Below, piece by piece: positions 15,015 through 24,762 of a stretch of DNA of 64,000 bases. The notes below the pieces were generated by a model, which searched no databases, was not told the DNA's origin, and saw only the letters and a list, made by a program, of their open reading frames with translations. The stretch spans positions 3,475,001-3,539,000 of the forward strand of contig NZ_CP021030.1 of assembly GCF_002117485.1 (NCBI RefSeq). The letters run 5' to 3'. Made by a program: the position numbers and the translations under genes. The stretch is from Rhizobium sp. NXC14 (GTDB lineage Bacteria > Pseudomonadota > Alphaproteobacteria > Rhizobiales > Rhizobiaceae). Every line of letters starts with the position of its first letter. Within the stretch, counting starts at the first letter, position 1.

Positions 15015-16328
15015 ATGGCTGATCTCCGCAACAATTTTGTCGGCATCAAATCCCCGAACCCGTTCTGGCTGGCATCCGCGCCGCCGACCGACAAAGCCTA
15101 TAACGTCGAGCGCGCCTTCAAGGCCGGCTGGGGCGGCGTGGTCTGGAAGACGCTCGGCGAGGAAGGCCCGCCCGTCGTCAACGTCAACGGTCCGCGCTAC
15201 GGCGCGATCTTCGGCGCCGACCGCCGCCTGCTTGGCCTCAACAATATCGAGCTCATCACCGATCGCGACCTCTATACAAACCTGCGTGAAATGAAGCAGG
15301 TGAAGATGAACTGGCCGGATCGGGCGCTGATCGCCTCGATCATGGTGCCCTGCGAGGAACAGGCCTGGAAGTCGATCCTGCCTCTGGTCGAGGAGACCGG
15401 CGCCGACGGCATCGAACTCAATTTCGGCTGTCCGCATGGCATGTCGGAGCGCGGCATGGGCTCCGCCGTCGGCCAGGTCCCGGAATATATCGAAATGGTC
15501 GTGCGCTGGTGCAAGCAGTACACCCGCATGCCCGTCATCACCAAGCTGACGCCCAACATCACCGATATCCGCCGCCCCGCCCGCGCCGCCAAGGCCGGCG
15601 GCACCGATGCCGTCTCGCTGATCAATACGATCAATTCGATCGTGTCGGTCGATCTCGATAACTTCGCTCCCAACCCGACGGTCGGCGGCAAGGGCAGCCA
15701 TGGCGGCTATTGCGGCCCGGCGGTCAAGCCGATCGCCCTCAACATGGTCGCCGAGATCGCACGCGATCCAGAAACCTACGGCCTGCCCATCTCCGGCATC
15801 GGCGGCATCACCACCTGGCGGGACGCGGCCGAATTCCTGGTTCTCGGCGCCGGCAACGTTCAGGTCTGCACGGCGGCGATGACCTATGGCTTCAAGATCG
15901 TGCAGGAGATGATAACGGGTCTCTCCGACTGGATGGACGAAAAGGGCCATCGCAATCTCGACGACATCACCGGCCGCGCAGTGCCCAACGTCACCGACTG
16001 GCAGTATCTGAACCTCAACTATGTCGCCAAGGCGAAGATCGACCAGGATGCCTGCATCAAATGCGGCCGCTGCCACATCGCCTGCGAAGACACCTCGCAC
16101 CAGGCAATCACCAACGTCGTCAACGGGCTACGCCATTTCGAGGTGATCGAAGAGGAATGCGTCGGCTGCAATCTCTGCGTCAACGTCTGCCCGGTCGAGA
16201 ACTGCATCACCATGGAACCGCTTGCCGCCGGCACCATCGACAAGCGCACCGGCCGCGTCGTCGATCCGAACTATGCCAACTGGACGACCCACCCGAATAA
16301 TCCGATGGCGCGCCAGGCGGCGGAGTGA
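15015..16328 (+). CDS. preA: Dihydropyrimidine dehydrogenase subunit PreA
   Basis: The 437-residue protein is the catalytic FMN subunit that reduces uracil and thymine to their 5,6-dihydro forms. A dihydroorotate-dehydrogenase-like barrel fills residues 1-330. Two C-terminal 4Fe-4S motifs follow, Cys347/350/353/357 and Cys382/385/388/392. The substrate loop reads C-P-H-G-M-S-E-R-G-M-G-S-A-V-G-Q; at the position of the mammalian catalytic cysteine (human Cys671) there is Val152. GGGGAG precedes the ATG. It forms an operon with preT, and a strong hairpin follows the stop. Confidence 0.94.
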   Translation: MADLRNNFVGIKSPNPFWLASAPPTDKAYNVERAFKAGWGGVVWKTLGEEGPPVVNVNGPRYGAIFGADRRLLGLNNIELITDRDLYTNLREMKQVKMNWPDRALIASIMVPCEEQAWKSILPLVEETGADGIELNFGCPHGMSERGMGSAVGQVPEYIEMVVRWCKQYTRMPVITKLTPNITDIRRPARAAKAGGTDAVSLINTINSIVSVDLDNFAPNPTVGGKGSHGGYCGPAVKPIALNMVAEIARDPETYGLPISGIGGITTWRDAAEFLVLGAGNVQVCTAAMTYGFKIVQEMITGLSDWMDEKGHRNLDDITGRAVPNVTDWQYLNLNYVAKAKIDQDACIKCGRCHIACEDTSHQAITNVVNGLRHFEVIEEECVGCNLCVNVCPVENCITMEPLAAGTIDKRTGRVVDPNYANWTTHPNNPMARQAAE

Positions 16329-16338
16329 CGGCTTCGCA

Positions 16339-16366
16339 ACGCCGCGGACCAGCGCGTCCGCGGCGT
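16339..16366 (+). terminator. Stem-loop after preA
   Basis: A perfect 11-bp stem, ACGCCGCGGAC/GTCCGCGGCGT, with a 6-base loop lies 10 bp after the preA stop. No T run follows, so it may stop transcription weakly or protect the 3' end. Confidence 0.55.
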
Positions 16367-16417
16367 AACGCTAGATTGCAAATCCGGATTTCCGGCTTGA
16401 TGGACGACCCTGAAGCG

Positions 16418-16442
16418 GGAACATCATGAGGCTGTCGAAGTT
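16418..16442 (+). promoter_or_regulatory. Near-consensus EcfG promoter for the TreZ-like gene
   Basis: GGAAC (16418-16422), a 16-bp spacer and AGTT (16439-16442) match the EcfG consensus in all but the least conserved first base of the -10 element. The TreZ-like ATG is 27 bp downstream. Stress induction of a trehalose-type gene is biologically sensible, but the assignment is inferred. Confidence 0.5.
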
Positions 16443-16469
16443 AGCACAGGCGATCTCCGCGAGAGAGCC

Positions 16470-18464
16470 ATGCACGACCACTCAAGCAGCGAAAAATCGA
16501 GACCGGCACCCCCCCGTTGGAGCCGACGCCTCCCGATCGGAGCGGAGGTTGATGCCGGCGGCGTTTCGTTCCGGCTATGGGCCCCTGCCAGGGAACGCTG
16601 TTTCCTCGTCATCGAGGAAAATTCCGGATACGAGATGACGGCGGAGAAAGGCGGCTACTTCTGCCTCTATCTGCCCGGTCTGGCTGCAGGGACGCGATAC
16701 TGGTTTCACTTCGAGAACGCAGGTGATCTTCTTGCCGATCCTGCCTCGCGTTTTCAGCCGGAGGGTCCATCGGGGCCATCAGTCGTCGTGGATCCGACGC
16801 GGTATCAGTGGCGCGATCACCATTGGCAAGGAATGTCCCCCTTCGGAGCCGCTCTCTATGAGATGCACGTCGGCACCTTCACAAGGGAGGGGACCTTTGC
16901 GGCGGCCAGGGAAAAGCTGGCAAGACTCCGGTCGATTGGCATCAACTGCCTGGAAGTAATGCCGATCAACGAATTTGAAGGCGAGTTCGGCTGGGGTTAT
17001 GACGGCACGTTGCTCTATGCTCCGACCCGACTCTATGGACCACCGGAGGATGTGCGCGCCTTTGTCGACGAAGCCCACCGGATCGGCATTGGGGTGATCC
17101 TCGACGTCGTCTACAATCACTTCGGTAAAGGTGAGCGTTTTTGCGAATTCACACCAGACTATTTCACCGAGCGTTATTCGAACGAGTGGGGCAAGTCGAT
17201 CAACTTCGATGGACCGAACAGCCGTGGCGTTCGCGAGTACGTCGCAAAGAACGCGGCTTATTGGATCGACGAATTTCATTTTGATGGACTGCGCATCGAT
17301 GCAACGCAGGCCTTATTCGACTCAAGCCGCGAACACATCGTCACGGTTATCGCCAGGGAAGCTCGCGCAGCAGCGAGACAGCGTCAAATCTATCTCGTCA
17401 GCGAAAATGAGCCGCAACAAACCAGTATGGTGCGGCAGGCTGAGGTGGGAGGGCATGGGCTGGACGCCTTGTGGAATGAGGATTTCCACCGCTCCGCGAC
17501 AGTGGCGCTGACGGGCCGCAACGAAGCCTATTTTCATGATTATTGTGGTACCGCTCAGGAGCTCGTTTCTGCCGCCAAATATGGCTGCCTGTTTCAGGGA
17601 CAAAGATATGATTGGCAGGACAAACCACGGGGCACTGCGGGGCTCGACCTCAAGCCGTGGAATTTCGTACACTTTCTCCAAAACCACGATCAAGTCGCTA
17701 ACTCCGGCACAGGAGCGAGGATCGGCCACATAACATCGCCGGCTCGCCTTCGAGCCCTGACGGCGCTCCAGCTGCTGGGGCCGCAGACCCCCATGCTCTT
17801 TCAGGGGCAGGAGTTTGGTTCCTCTTCCCCGTTCTATTATTTCGCTGATCACACCGGAGAAATCGCCGACATCGTACGGCAGGGACGGCGCGATTTTATC
17901 AGTCAATTCCCGAACCTGCGGGATGAAGAACTCATCAGACACATGGCGGATCCATGTGCTCGCGAGACGTTCGACAAGGTGAAGCTTGATTGGGCCGAAT
18001 GGGAGATGAACGCGGCAGTCGTTCAGCTTCATCGCGACCTGCTGAATCTGCGTCAGACAGAAAAGGCATTTTCCCGCCAAGCCTGCGCCCGTGACGGGCA
18101 ATTGGACGGCAGTATCTTGTCCAGCGCCTCCAGCACCGCCTTCCTCCTCAGATTCTTCGCGGAAAAACCGTCTGAGGAGAGACTATTGCTGATCAACTTC
18201 GGCAATGATCTCGTGATCGACAGTCTGCCGGACCCGCTTTTTGCTTCACCAAGAGGTCACCAATGGCATCTCTGGTGGTCGAGTGAAGATGCCGCCTACG
18301 GTGGCAGCGGACGCCGCCCCTATGACTTTCAGAAGCGTTGGGTATTGAACGGGGATATCGCCCTGGTTCTCGCCCCCGTAAAAGTCGACCACCGGCAAAA
18401 CGCCTCGGCAGTGCCGATGGAGGAATGGCAGGCCGGCATTTTGCGAGCCGGAGACTCCCGGTAG
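16470..18464 (+). CDS. treZ: Malto-oligosyltrehalose trehalohydrolase-like GH13 enzyme
   Basis: The 664-residue protein resembles TreZ, which releases trehalose from the end of malto-oligosyltrehalose. An N-terminal E-set/CBM48-like domain (about 25-110) is followed by a GH13 barrel opening with Y-E-M-H-V-G-T-F-T-R-E-G-T-F. Likely catalytic residues are Asp277 (G-L-R-I-D-A), Glu312 (L-V-S-E-N-E) and Asp407 (Q-N-H-D-Q-V-A). It is somewhat longer than typical TreZ (about 580-600). The partner TreY is not in the window. A near-consensus EcfG promoter suggests stress expression. Closely related branching or debranching enzymes remain possible. Confidence 0.82.
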   Translation: MHDHSSSEKSRPAPPRWSRRLPIGAEVDAGGVSFRLWAPARERCFLVIEENSGYEMTAEKGGYFCLYLPGLAAGTRYWFHFENAGDLLADPASRFQPEGPSGPSVVVDPTRYQWRDHHWQGMSPFGAALYEMHVGTFTREGTFAAAREKLARLRSIGINCLEVMPINEFEGEFGWGYDGTLLYAPTRLYGPPEDVRAFVDEAHRIGIGVILDVVYNHFGKGERFCEFTPDYFTERYSNEWGKSINFDGPNSRGVREYVAKNAAYWIDEFHFDGLRIDATQALFDSSREHIVTVIAREARAAARQRQIYLVSENEPQQTSMVRQAEVGGHGLDALWNEDFHRSATVALTGRNEAYFHDYCGTAQELVSAAKYGCLFQGQRYDWQDKPRGTAGLDLKPWNFVHFLQNHDQVANSGTGARIGHITSPARLRALTALQLLGPQTPMLFQGQEFGSSSPFYYFADHTGEIADIVRQGRRDFISQFPNLRDEELIRHMADPCARETFDKVKLDWAEWEMNAAVVQLHRDLLNLRQTEKAFSRQACARDGQLDGSILSSASSTAFLLRFFAEKPSEERLLLINFGNDLVIDSLPDPLFASPRGHQWHLWWSSEDAAYGGSGRRPYDFQKRWVLNGDIALVLAPVKVDHRQNASAVPMEEWQAGILRAGDSR

Positions 18465-19300
18465 CTAACGGCAGGCACCCGGCCTTCGGCGTTCAAGCAG
18501 ACGTTCGAGGAACTGAGCGAGGGAGTGGCCTGAATTCTCGCCCTCGCCACTGAGGACGGTAACACCCCACCTCTTTAGAACATGCACCTGGACTTCGGTT
18601 GGCTCGTGCATTAGAGAAAAAGAGGTGGTCGGTGTCGGTCCAGTCCTGTCCGCCGCCATGTTGACCACAAGTGATGCAGCAAAAAGCGTATATTCAGATC
18701 GGACATGCTGTAGCCGATGAACAGCAACGTCGAGGCGAAGGCATCGCTCCTGAATTTAATATCCAAGGGAGCGTCGAATGAGAGGCGGTCGAAATAATCC
18801 GACTCGGTCAGCACCAGCGTGTCGGGATCGGAGAAATCACCGTGGTATTTGACGATCTGCGTTTTGCCGGCTGGCGCGGCCGCCATGTCTTTCGCACTTG
18901 TGATCCGGGTGAACGGCCGTTCGAATGTCTCATAGGACATTTCGAGATTTGCATCATAATTTGTGGTGTAAACGAGAGGAAAGTCCAGTTCCACGATGAG
19001 CCGATGCAACTCCGAACTCCTCAGTTGCTCCGGCGAAATCTGCCACTCGCGCTTCATCCATGCGACCAACTGAGACAATGACCCGTGCTTCAGCCGGTAA
19101 TATTCGGCGATTTCCTGATAGGTGGTGCCGTGCTCGGCGGCGAACGACGACGGCAGGCCGAGATCCACCAACATGTGGTCGACGAGGCAGTTCCACGACG
19201 GCAAGCCGACATTCATCGATATGCCTGCCCCAACGAACAAGATGGCCTGCCGGCGTTCAAGCGCACCGGCGATCGCCATTATCTGTTCATCGTGTGGCAC
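18465..19300 (-). pseudogene. SIR2-like domain gene, frameshifted near its 3' end
   Basis: Read leftward from a GTG at 19298-19300 (GGAG five bases upstream), the first 229 residues form a SIR2-like NAD-binding domain: I-L-F-V-G-A-G-I-S near 20, V-Y-T-T-N-Y-D near 110, K-Y-H-G-D near 150, then L-F-I-G-Y-S-M-S-D-L-N-I-R. The frame stops at 18611. Family-typical C-terminal sequence (V-L-K-R-W-G-V-T-V-L, then A-Q-F-L-E-R-L-L-E-R-R) continues in another frame to 18465. The shift lies at about 18620-18660. It is either a damaged gene or a sequencing error. Joined length, about 275 residues, would be normal. SIR2-like proteins often deplete NAD in phage defence, but nothing here proves that role. 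Confidence 0.75.
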
Positions 19301-19439
19301 AAATTCTCCTGACTGCCATAGATCGAACGTCGTCTGGAGGGACTTGTTTCCGTTCGCTAGCGTACCTCCGTGAGGTGCCTAAGCGGCCGACTGCAAGGAT
19401 GCAACCGAACCGGCAGCTCCGTGGTCCAGCTTAGCCTGC

Positions 19440-19874
19440 CTAAGTGGCGTCGCCGGTCCTCTGGGGGCCCCTGCGCGTCTCCAGCTCGTGGGCATAGGGT
19501 CCCGCATGTCCACCGGTTCTCATGAAGTGCTTATCGATCTCGTCGATAATCGCTTCAGCTTTTTGTCCGGCATTTAATCTGATCAGAGCGTCCAGTTTCG
19601 CTTCGGTGCGATCATCGTTTTCCTTCGAAGACGGAGAGCCGATATAGAGAAAGTAGGCAAGACCGACGACCTGCCAGAGCAACTGCAAGAATTCGGACTG
19701 CCAGTTTTCAAAGGTGTCTCGGCTCATCTCCATCAGGTAGGCATTGATATCAGGGGCTTGACCGTGGCTCTGTTGCTCGCCGACAAAGGCGAACCAGCCA
19801 AATAACCAATGGCCGGCGAGCGAAAATAGAAAGAAGCCGACTGTGATCCAGGCGTAGGCGTATTTCTTGAACAT
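19440..19874 (-). CDS. DUF6766-type small membrane protein
   Basis: The 144-residue protein has an N-terminal membrane segment (about 8-30), a second at about 62-78 (F-L-Q-L-L-W-Q-V-V-G-L-A-Y-F-L-Y-I-G-S), and a charged cytosolic tail with a helical stretch. The patterns W-I-T-V-G-F-F-L-F-S-L-A-G-H-W and F-E-N-W-Q-S-E-F-L-Q-L fit the DUF6766 family as I remember it. AGGAGG precedes the ATG, an excellent ribosome-binding site. It lies among carbohydrate and stress genes. Function is unknown. Confidence 0.7.
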   Translation of the reverse strand: MFKKYAYAWITVGFFLFSLAGHWLFGWFAFVGEQQSHGQAPDINAYLMEMSRDTFENWQSEFLQLLWQVVGLAYFLYIGSPSSKENDDRTEAKLDALIRLNAGQKAEAIIDEIDKHFMRTGGHAGPYAHELETRRGPQRTGDAT

Positions 19875-19953
19875 GATACCTCCTTTGGCAGGCTACTGGT
19901 GCGTCAGCCGCAATAGAAGTCCGATCAGCTGGTTCCTGGCCTGCCCTTCAAGT

Positions 19954-20955
19954 TTACCCGGATCGAGAAATCGGAACTGTCGCGCCGGCTCTGAAAACGG
20001 GCAGGACCTCGCGTCCGTAGACTTCTATGAATTCGCACTGATTGCGCCCGACATTATGAATGTAGATCTCTTCAAATCCCATCGCGATGTCAGCTTCCAG
20101 CCACTCGACATGCTGTTGCGGATCGGCCGAGATGCGCACATGCTCATCCATGTCTTCGGGCCGCACCTTCAGGCACGCCTCGTCGAACTCCTCCGGCAAA
20201 CGAAGCGTTTCCGAGATCGCGGCCGAAATCGCGTTGCTCCGCCATTGGTCAAAAGCGTTTGCCCTGGCTTCGCCTTCGGAGTCGGCATAGGACACATGCG
20301 CCTGTAAATAGAGCGGCTTGTCCTTCCCGCCGCCACGGCGGAAGGCATCGACGACTTCGCCGAGCTTGTCGGGCGGCTGGTTGATGGTGATAAGCGCATC
20401 CGCCCATTCTCCCGCCCACTCGGCCGTTTCGGGCGAAAGAGCACCGGCGACAATGCGGGGAAGCCTGTTCGACAGGGTATGGACCCGCGCCTGATCGACT
20501 TTGATCGGCGTTGACCGACTGACAAGCTTCCCCGACCATAAGTCCCGTATGATCTCGACCGCCGCTCGCAGTCGTTCATTTCTTTCTGCCTTGGAAGGCC
20601 AGCGTTCCCCCATGACGTGTTCATTCATGGCTTGCCCGCTGCCGACCGCGATCCACGGCAACCGTCCGGGAAACATCTCTGCGATCGTCGCGCCGGCCTG
20701 TGCAGTAATCGCCGGATGATAACGCCAGCCCATAGGGACGGTTATGATACCGAAGGGAATAGACCGCGTCGCCTGGAGGCCCGCCCCTAACCAAGCCCAA
20801 GCAAAGCCTGACTGACCCTGCCTCTCGCTCCATGGCGTCAGATGATCGGACGACATCACGGCGCCGAAACCTGCAGCTTCCGCCGCCTGCACATATCCAA
20901 GGAGCTCACTTGGCGAAAATTGTTCATGGGATGCGTGATAACCGATGAGCGTCAT
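19954..20955 (-). CDS. LLM-class flavin-dependent oxidoreductase
   Basis: The 333-residue protein is a luciferase-like monooxygenase fold enzyme (TIM barrel) using FMN or F420. Family features include a start M-T-L-I-G-Y-H-A-S-H-E-Q-F-S-P-S, the S-S-D-H-L-T-P-W segment near 40, G-S-G-Q-A-M-N-E near 100 and R-I-V-A-G-A-L-S-P near 165. It resembles the TIGR03557/TIGR03885-type subfamily rather than true luciferases. AAGGA precedes the ATG at 20953-20955; an upstream in-frame start at 20982 is less likely. Its start overlaps the stop of a small upstream reading frame (ATGA). The substrate is unknown. Confidence 0.82.
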   Translation of the reverse strand: MTLIGYHASHEQFSPSELLGYVQAAEAAGFGAVMSSDHLTPWSERQGQSGFAWAWLGAGLQATRSIPFGIITVPMGWRYHPAITAQAGATIAEMFPGRLPWIAVGSGQAMNEHVMGERWPSKAERNERLRAAVEIIRDLWSGKLVSRSTPIKVDQARVHTLSNRLPRIVAGALSPETAEWAGEWADALITINQPPDKLGEVVDAFRRGGGKDKPLYLQAHVSYADSEGEARANAFDQWRSNAISAAISETLRLPEEFDEACLKVRPEDMDEHVRISADPQQHVEWLEADIAMGFEEIYIHNVGRNQCEFIEVYGREVLPVFRAGATVPISRSG

Positions 20956-21191
20956 GATCCGTTTCCTTCCGAAACAAACCAATGGTTGGCATAGGGCTCG
21001 AGCTCCGGGCGTGGTTGGAGGATACCTTCGAACTCCACATCGCCGATGAGATCTCTGAACTTCCTGGGCTGCATGCCGCTAAAATCGATTTCCGTCTTGC
21101 AGGAAAACGGTCCGTCGGCGACGATCGGCTGACACAGTTTTCCGACATTCGCACTGGAGAACCCCGCCTTCCTCTCCGACCACCATTGCAT
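20952..21191 (-). CDS. Small unidentified ORF coupled to the LLM oxidoreductase gene
   Basis: This 79-codon leftward frame starts M-Q-W-W-S-E-R-K and ends S-E-G-N-G-S with a TGA that overlaps the LLM oxidoreductase ATG by four bases, suggesting translational coupling. I do not recognise the protein; residues D-L-I-G-D-V-E-F-E-G-I-L-Q-P-R-P look protein-like. No good ribosome-binding site is seen, and the DNA to the right contains gene relics. It may be the surviving C-terminus of a longer gene rather than an intact one. Confidence 0.35.
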   Translation of the reverse strand: MQWWSERKAGFSSANVGKLCQPIVADGPFSCKTEIDFSGMQPRKFRDLIGDVEFEGILQPRPELEPYANHWFVSEGNGS

Positions 21192-21205
21192 CGGCAGCCG
21201 CACTG

Positions 21206-21275
21206 CTGGTCGCGGTGCTTGCCTAGGACGGGTTCTGCACCTTCGAATATGGGATAGCCTATGCATACCAGCTGC
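21206..21275 (+). pseudogene. Relic of the 5' part of an ftrA/GlxA-like regulator gene
   Basis: Translation of this stretch gives L-V-A-V-L-A-stop-D-G-F-C-T-F-E-Y-G-I-A-Y, nearly identical to residues 12-30 of the intact FtrA-like protein encoded at 23244-24221 (L-V-A-V-L-A-Y-D-G-L-C-T-F-E-F-G-I-A-Y). The DNA also matches in roughly 45 of 50 positions. The in-frame TAG and lack of flanking similarity show a decayed fragment of a paralog or a partial duplication. Confidence 0.7.
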
Positions 21276-21394
21276 TGCTTTGGTTCGGCACCGCGACGGT
21301 CTCCCGATAATCTCTGTTGCCACACCTTCTAACGGTTCCGGAGGGAGGGGGTTCCTTGAGCCGCGCCACGGCTACGAACGGGAAGTGGGGATGA

Positions 21395-23144
<1,750 letters not shown>

Positions 23145-23243
23145 AGCTCTCGAGCCAGTGCGCGCTTTGCCAACCGACGGAGTGACGGTTTTCGGCGATC
23201 TCGAACTCTTTGAAAAGTTGCACCCTATGTTGGCATCACGCGA

Positions 23244-24221
23244 TCAGCCGCCGAATGACTTCCGATAGGCGTGCGGGCTCGTGCCCAGCCGCTTGCGGAA
23301 GTGGTGCCGCATCGTCGCCAACGTGCCGAAGCCGCTTGATATCGCGATATCGTCGAGCGATACGGCAAGTTCTCTTTCGAGAAGGTCGCGCGCATGGCGC
23401 AGCCGCTCCTTCAGCAGCCATTCGCCGACGCTGAGACCCGTCGTCGCTTCGAAGCGGCGCTGGAAAGTGCGCATGCTCATGCCGGCCTTTTTGGCGAGCA
23501 GGCTGATCGGCTGCTCCTCGGCAAGGCTTGCGCGCATCCAGTCGATCAGCGGGCTGAGGCGTATGCCCTCACGTTCCTCCGGAACCGGCGCGCCGATGAA
23601 CTGCGCCTGCCCGCCTTCGCGGTGCGGCGGAACCACGAGGCGGCGGGCGACGCTGTTTGCCGCCTCCGAGCCGAAATCGCCGCGAACCACATGCAGGCAG
23701 AGATCGATGCCTGCGGCGCTGCCGGCCGCTGTCAGCAGGCTGCCCTCATCTATGTAGAGTACATCCGCGTCGAGCGTGATGTCGGGATAACGCTCCGCGA
23801 TCGAGTTGACATAGCGCCAATGTGTTGTCGCCCTGCGGTTGGCAAGCAGTCCGGCGCCGGCAAGGACTGCAACGCCGGAACAGAGCGACATGATGCGCGC
23901 GCCGCGCTGATGCGCTGCCTTGAGAGCGGCGGCAAGCGGTTCCGGCACCGGCGCATCGATCGACCGCCAGCCGGGCACGACGATCAGGTCCGCCGCGTCG
24001 AGGACTTCCAGCCCCCTGTCGACCCCGACCGTCAACCCGCCGGCGGCGCGAAGCGGCCCCAGCTCGATGCCGCAGACGGAGAAGCGATACCACCCCTCGC
24101 CCATCTCGGGACGCGGCAGGCCGAAGACCTCATAAGCTATCCCGAATTCGAAGGTGCAGAGCCCGTCATAGGCAAGCACCGCGACCAGCGGTCCGTTCGT
24201 CTTCGGAGATATGTTTGGCAT
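23244..24221 (-). CDS. ftrA: FtrA/GlxA-type AraC-family transcriptional regulator
   Basis: The 325-residue regulator has an N-terminal DJ-1/PfpI-like (glutamine-amidotransferase-fold) domain (about 10-180, with the cysteine-elbow region M-S-L-C-S-G-V-A-V-L-A-G-A-G-L-L-A) and a C-terminal AraC double helix-turn-helix (about 220-320, with F-Q-R-R-F-E-A-T-T-G and T-M-R-H-H-F-R-K-R-L-G-T-S-P). The ATG at 24221 is used; a TTG ten codons earlier is possible. It is divergent from a rhodanese gene with a 90-bp shared intergenic region, so it probably regulates that gene and itself. A decayed copy of its 5' end lies at 21206-21275. Confidence 0.88.
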   Translation of the reverse strand: MPNISPKTNGPLVAVLAYDGLCTFEFGIAYEVFGLPRPEMGEGWYRFSVCGIELGPLRAAGGLTVGVDRGLEVLDAADLIVVPGWRSIDAPVPEPLAAALKAAHQRGARIMSLCSGVAVLAGAGLLANRRATTHWRYVNSIAERYPDITLDADVLYIDEGSLLTAAGSAAGIDLCLHVVRGDFGSEAANSVARRLVVPPHREGGQAQFIGAPVPEEREGIRLSPLIDWMRASLAEEQPISLLAKKAGMSMRTFQRRFEATTGLSVGEWLLKERLRHARDLLERELAVSLDDIAISSGFGTLATMRHHFRKRLGTSPHAYRKSFGG

Positions 24222-24311
24222 GATCTTTACGCTGTCAGTCACGATGGCCAATTTCGCCGAGCTTTAACATCGGCGATATCAGGGGGCAATCCAGCACGAA
24301 AGGAAAGACCG

Positions 24312-24722
24312 ATGCCAAGCGCCGTCTCCGAAATCCCCGCCGCCGAGCCTGACCTCGCCGCCGCCCATTATGCCGCTAAGCTCGCCTTCGAGACCGATTG
24401 TTCGGATGTCCGCGCCGCTTTCGCAGCTGGAAAGGTCGATTTCGTTCTTCTCGATGTGCGCTCGCCGGCACTGTTTGCGCAGTCCCATGTGCCGGGCGCG
24501 ATTAACCTGCCGCACGGCAAGATGACCGCACATCGCATGTCGGAATGGGCAAAAAACACGCTCTTCGTCGTCTATTGCGCTGGTCCTCATTGCAACGGCG
24601 CCGACAAGGCGGCCTTTCGCCTTGCCAAGCTCGGCCTCAGAGCCAAGCTGATGATCGGCGGCATGACCGGTTGGGCCGATGAGGGTTTTGCCTTCGAAAC
24701 CGAAACCATCGCTGCCGAATAA
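24312..24722 (+). CDS. Rhodanese-like sulfurtransferase
   Basis: The 136-residue protein is a single rhodanese domain. The substrate loop has the probable catalytic cysteine in Y-C-A-G-P-H-C-N-G-A-D-K, preceded by the CH2A-type L-L-D-V-R-S-P motif and H-V-P-G-A-I-N-L-P-H. Such proteins move sulfane sulfur in the cytosol. AGGA before the ATG supports the start. It is divergent from the FtrA-like regulator, a pairing I recall from other rhizobia, and is its likely target. The physiological acceptor is unknown. Confidence 0.88.
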   Translation: MPSAVSEIPAAEPDLAAAHYAAKLAFETDCSDVRAAFAAGKVDFVLLDVRSPALFAQSHVPGAINLPHGKMTAHRMSEWAKNTLFVVYCAGPHCNGADKAAFRLAKLGLRAKLMIGGMTGWADEGFAFETETIAAE

Positions 24723-24762
24723 CAGAAGGCTCCCCTCCACGATGCGCAGGGAGCCTCATGTC

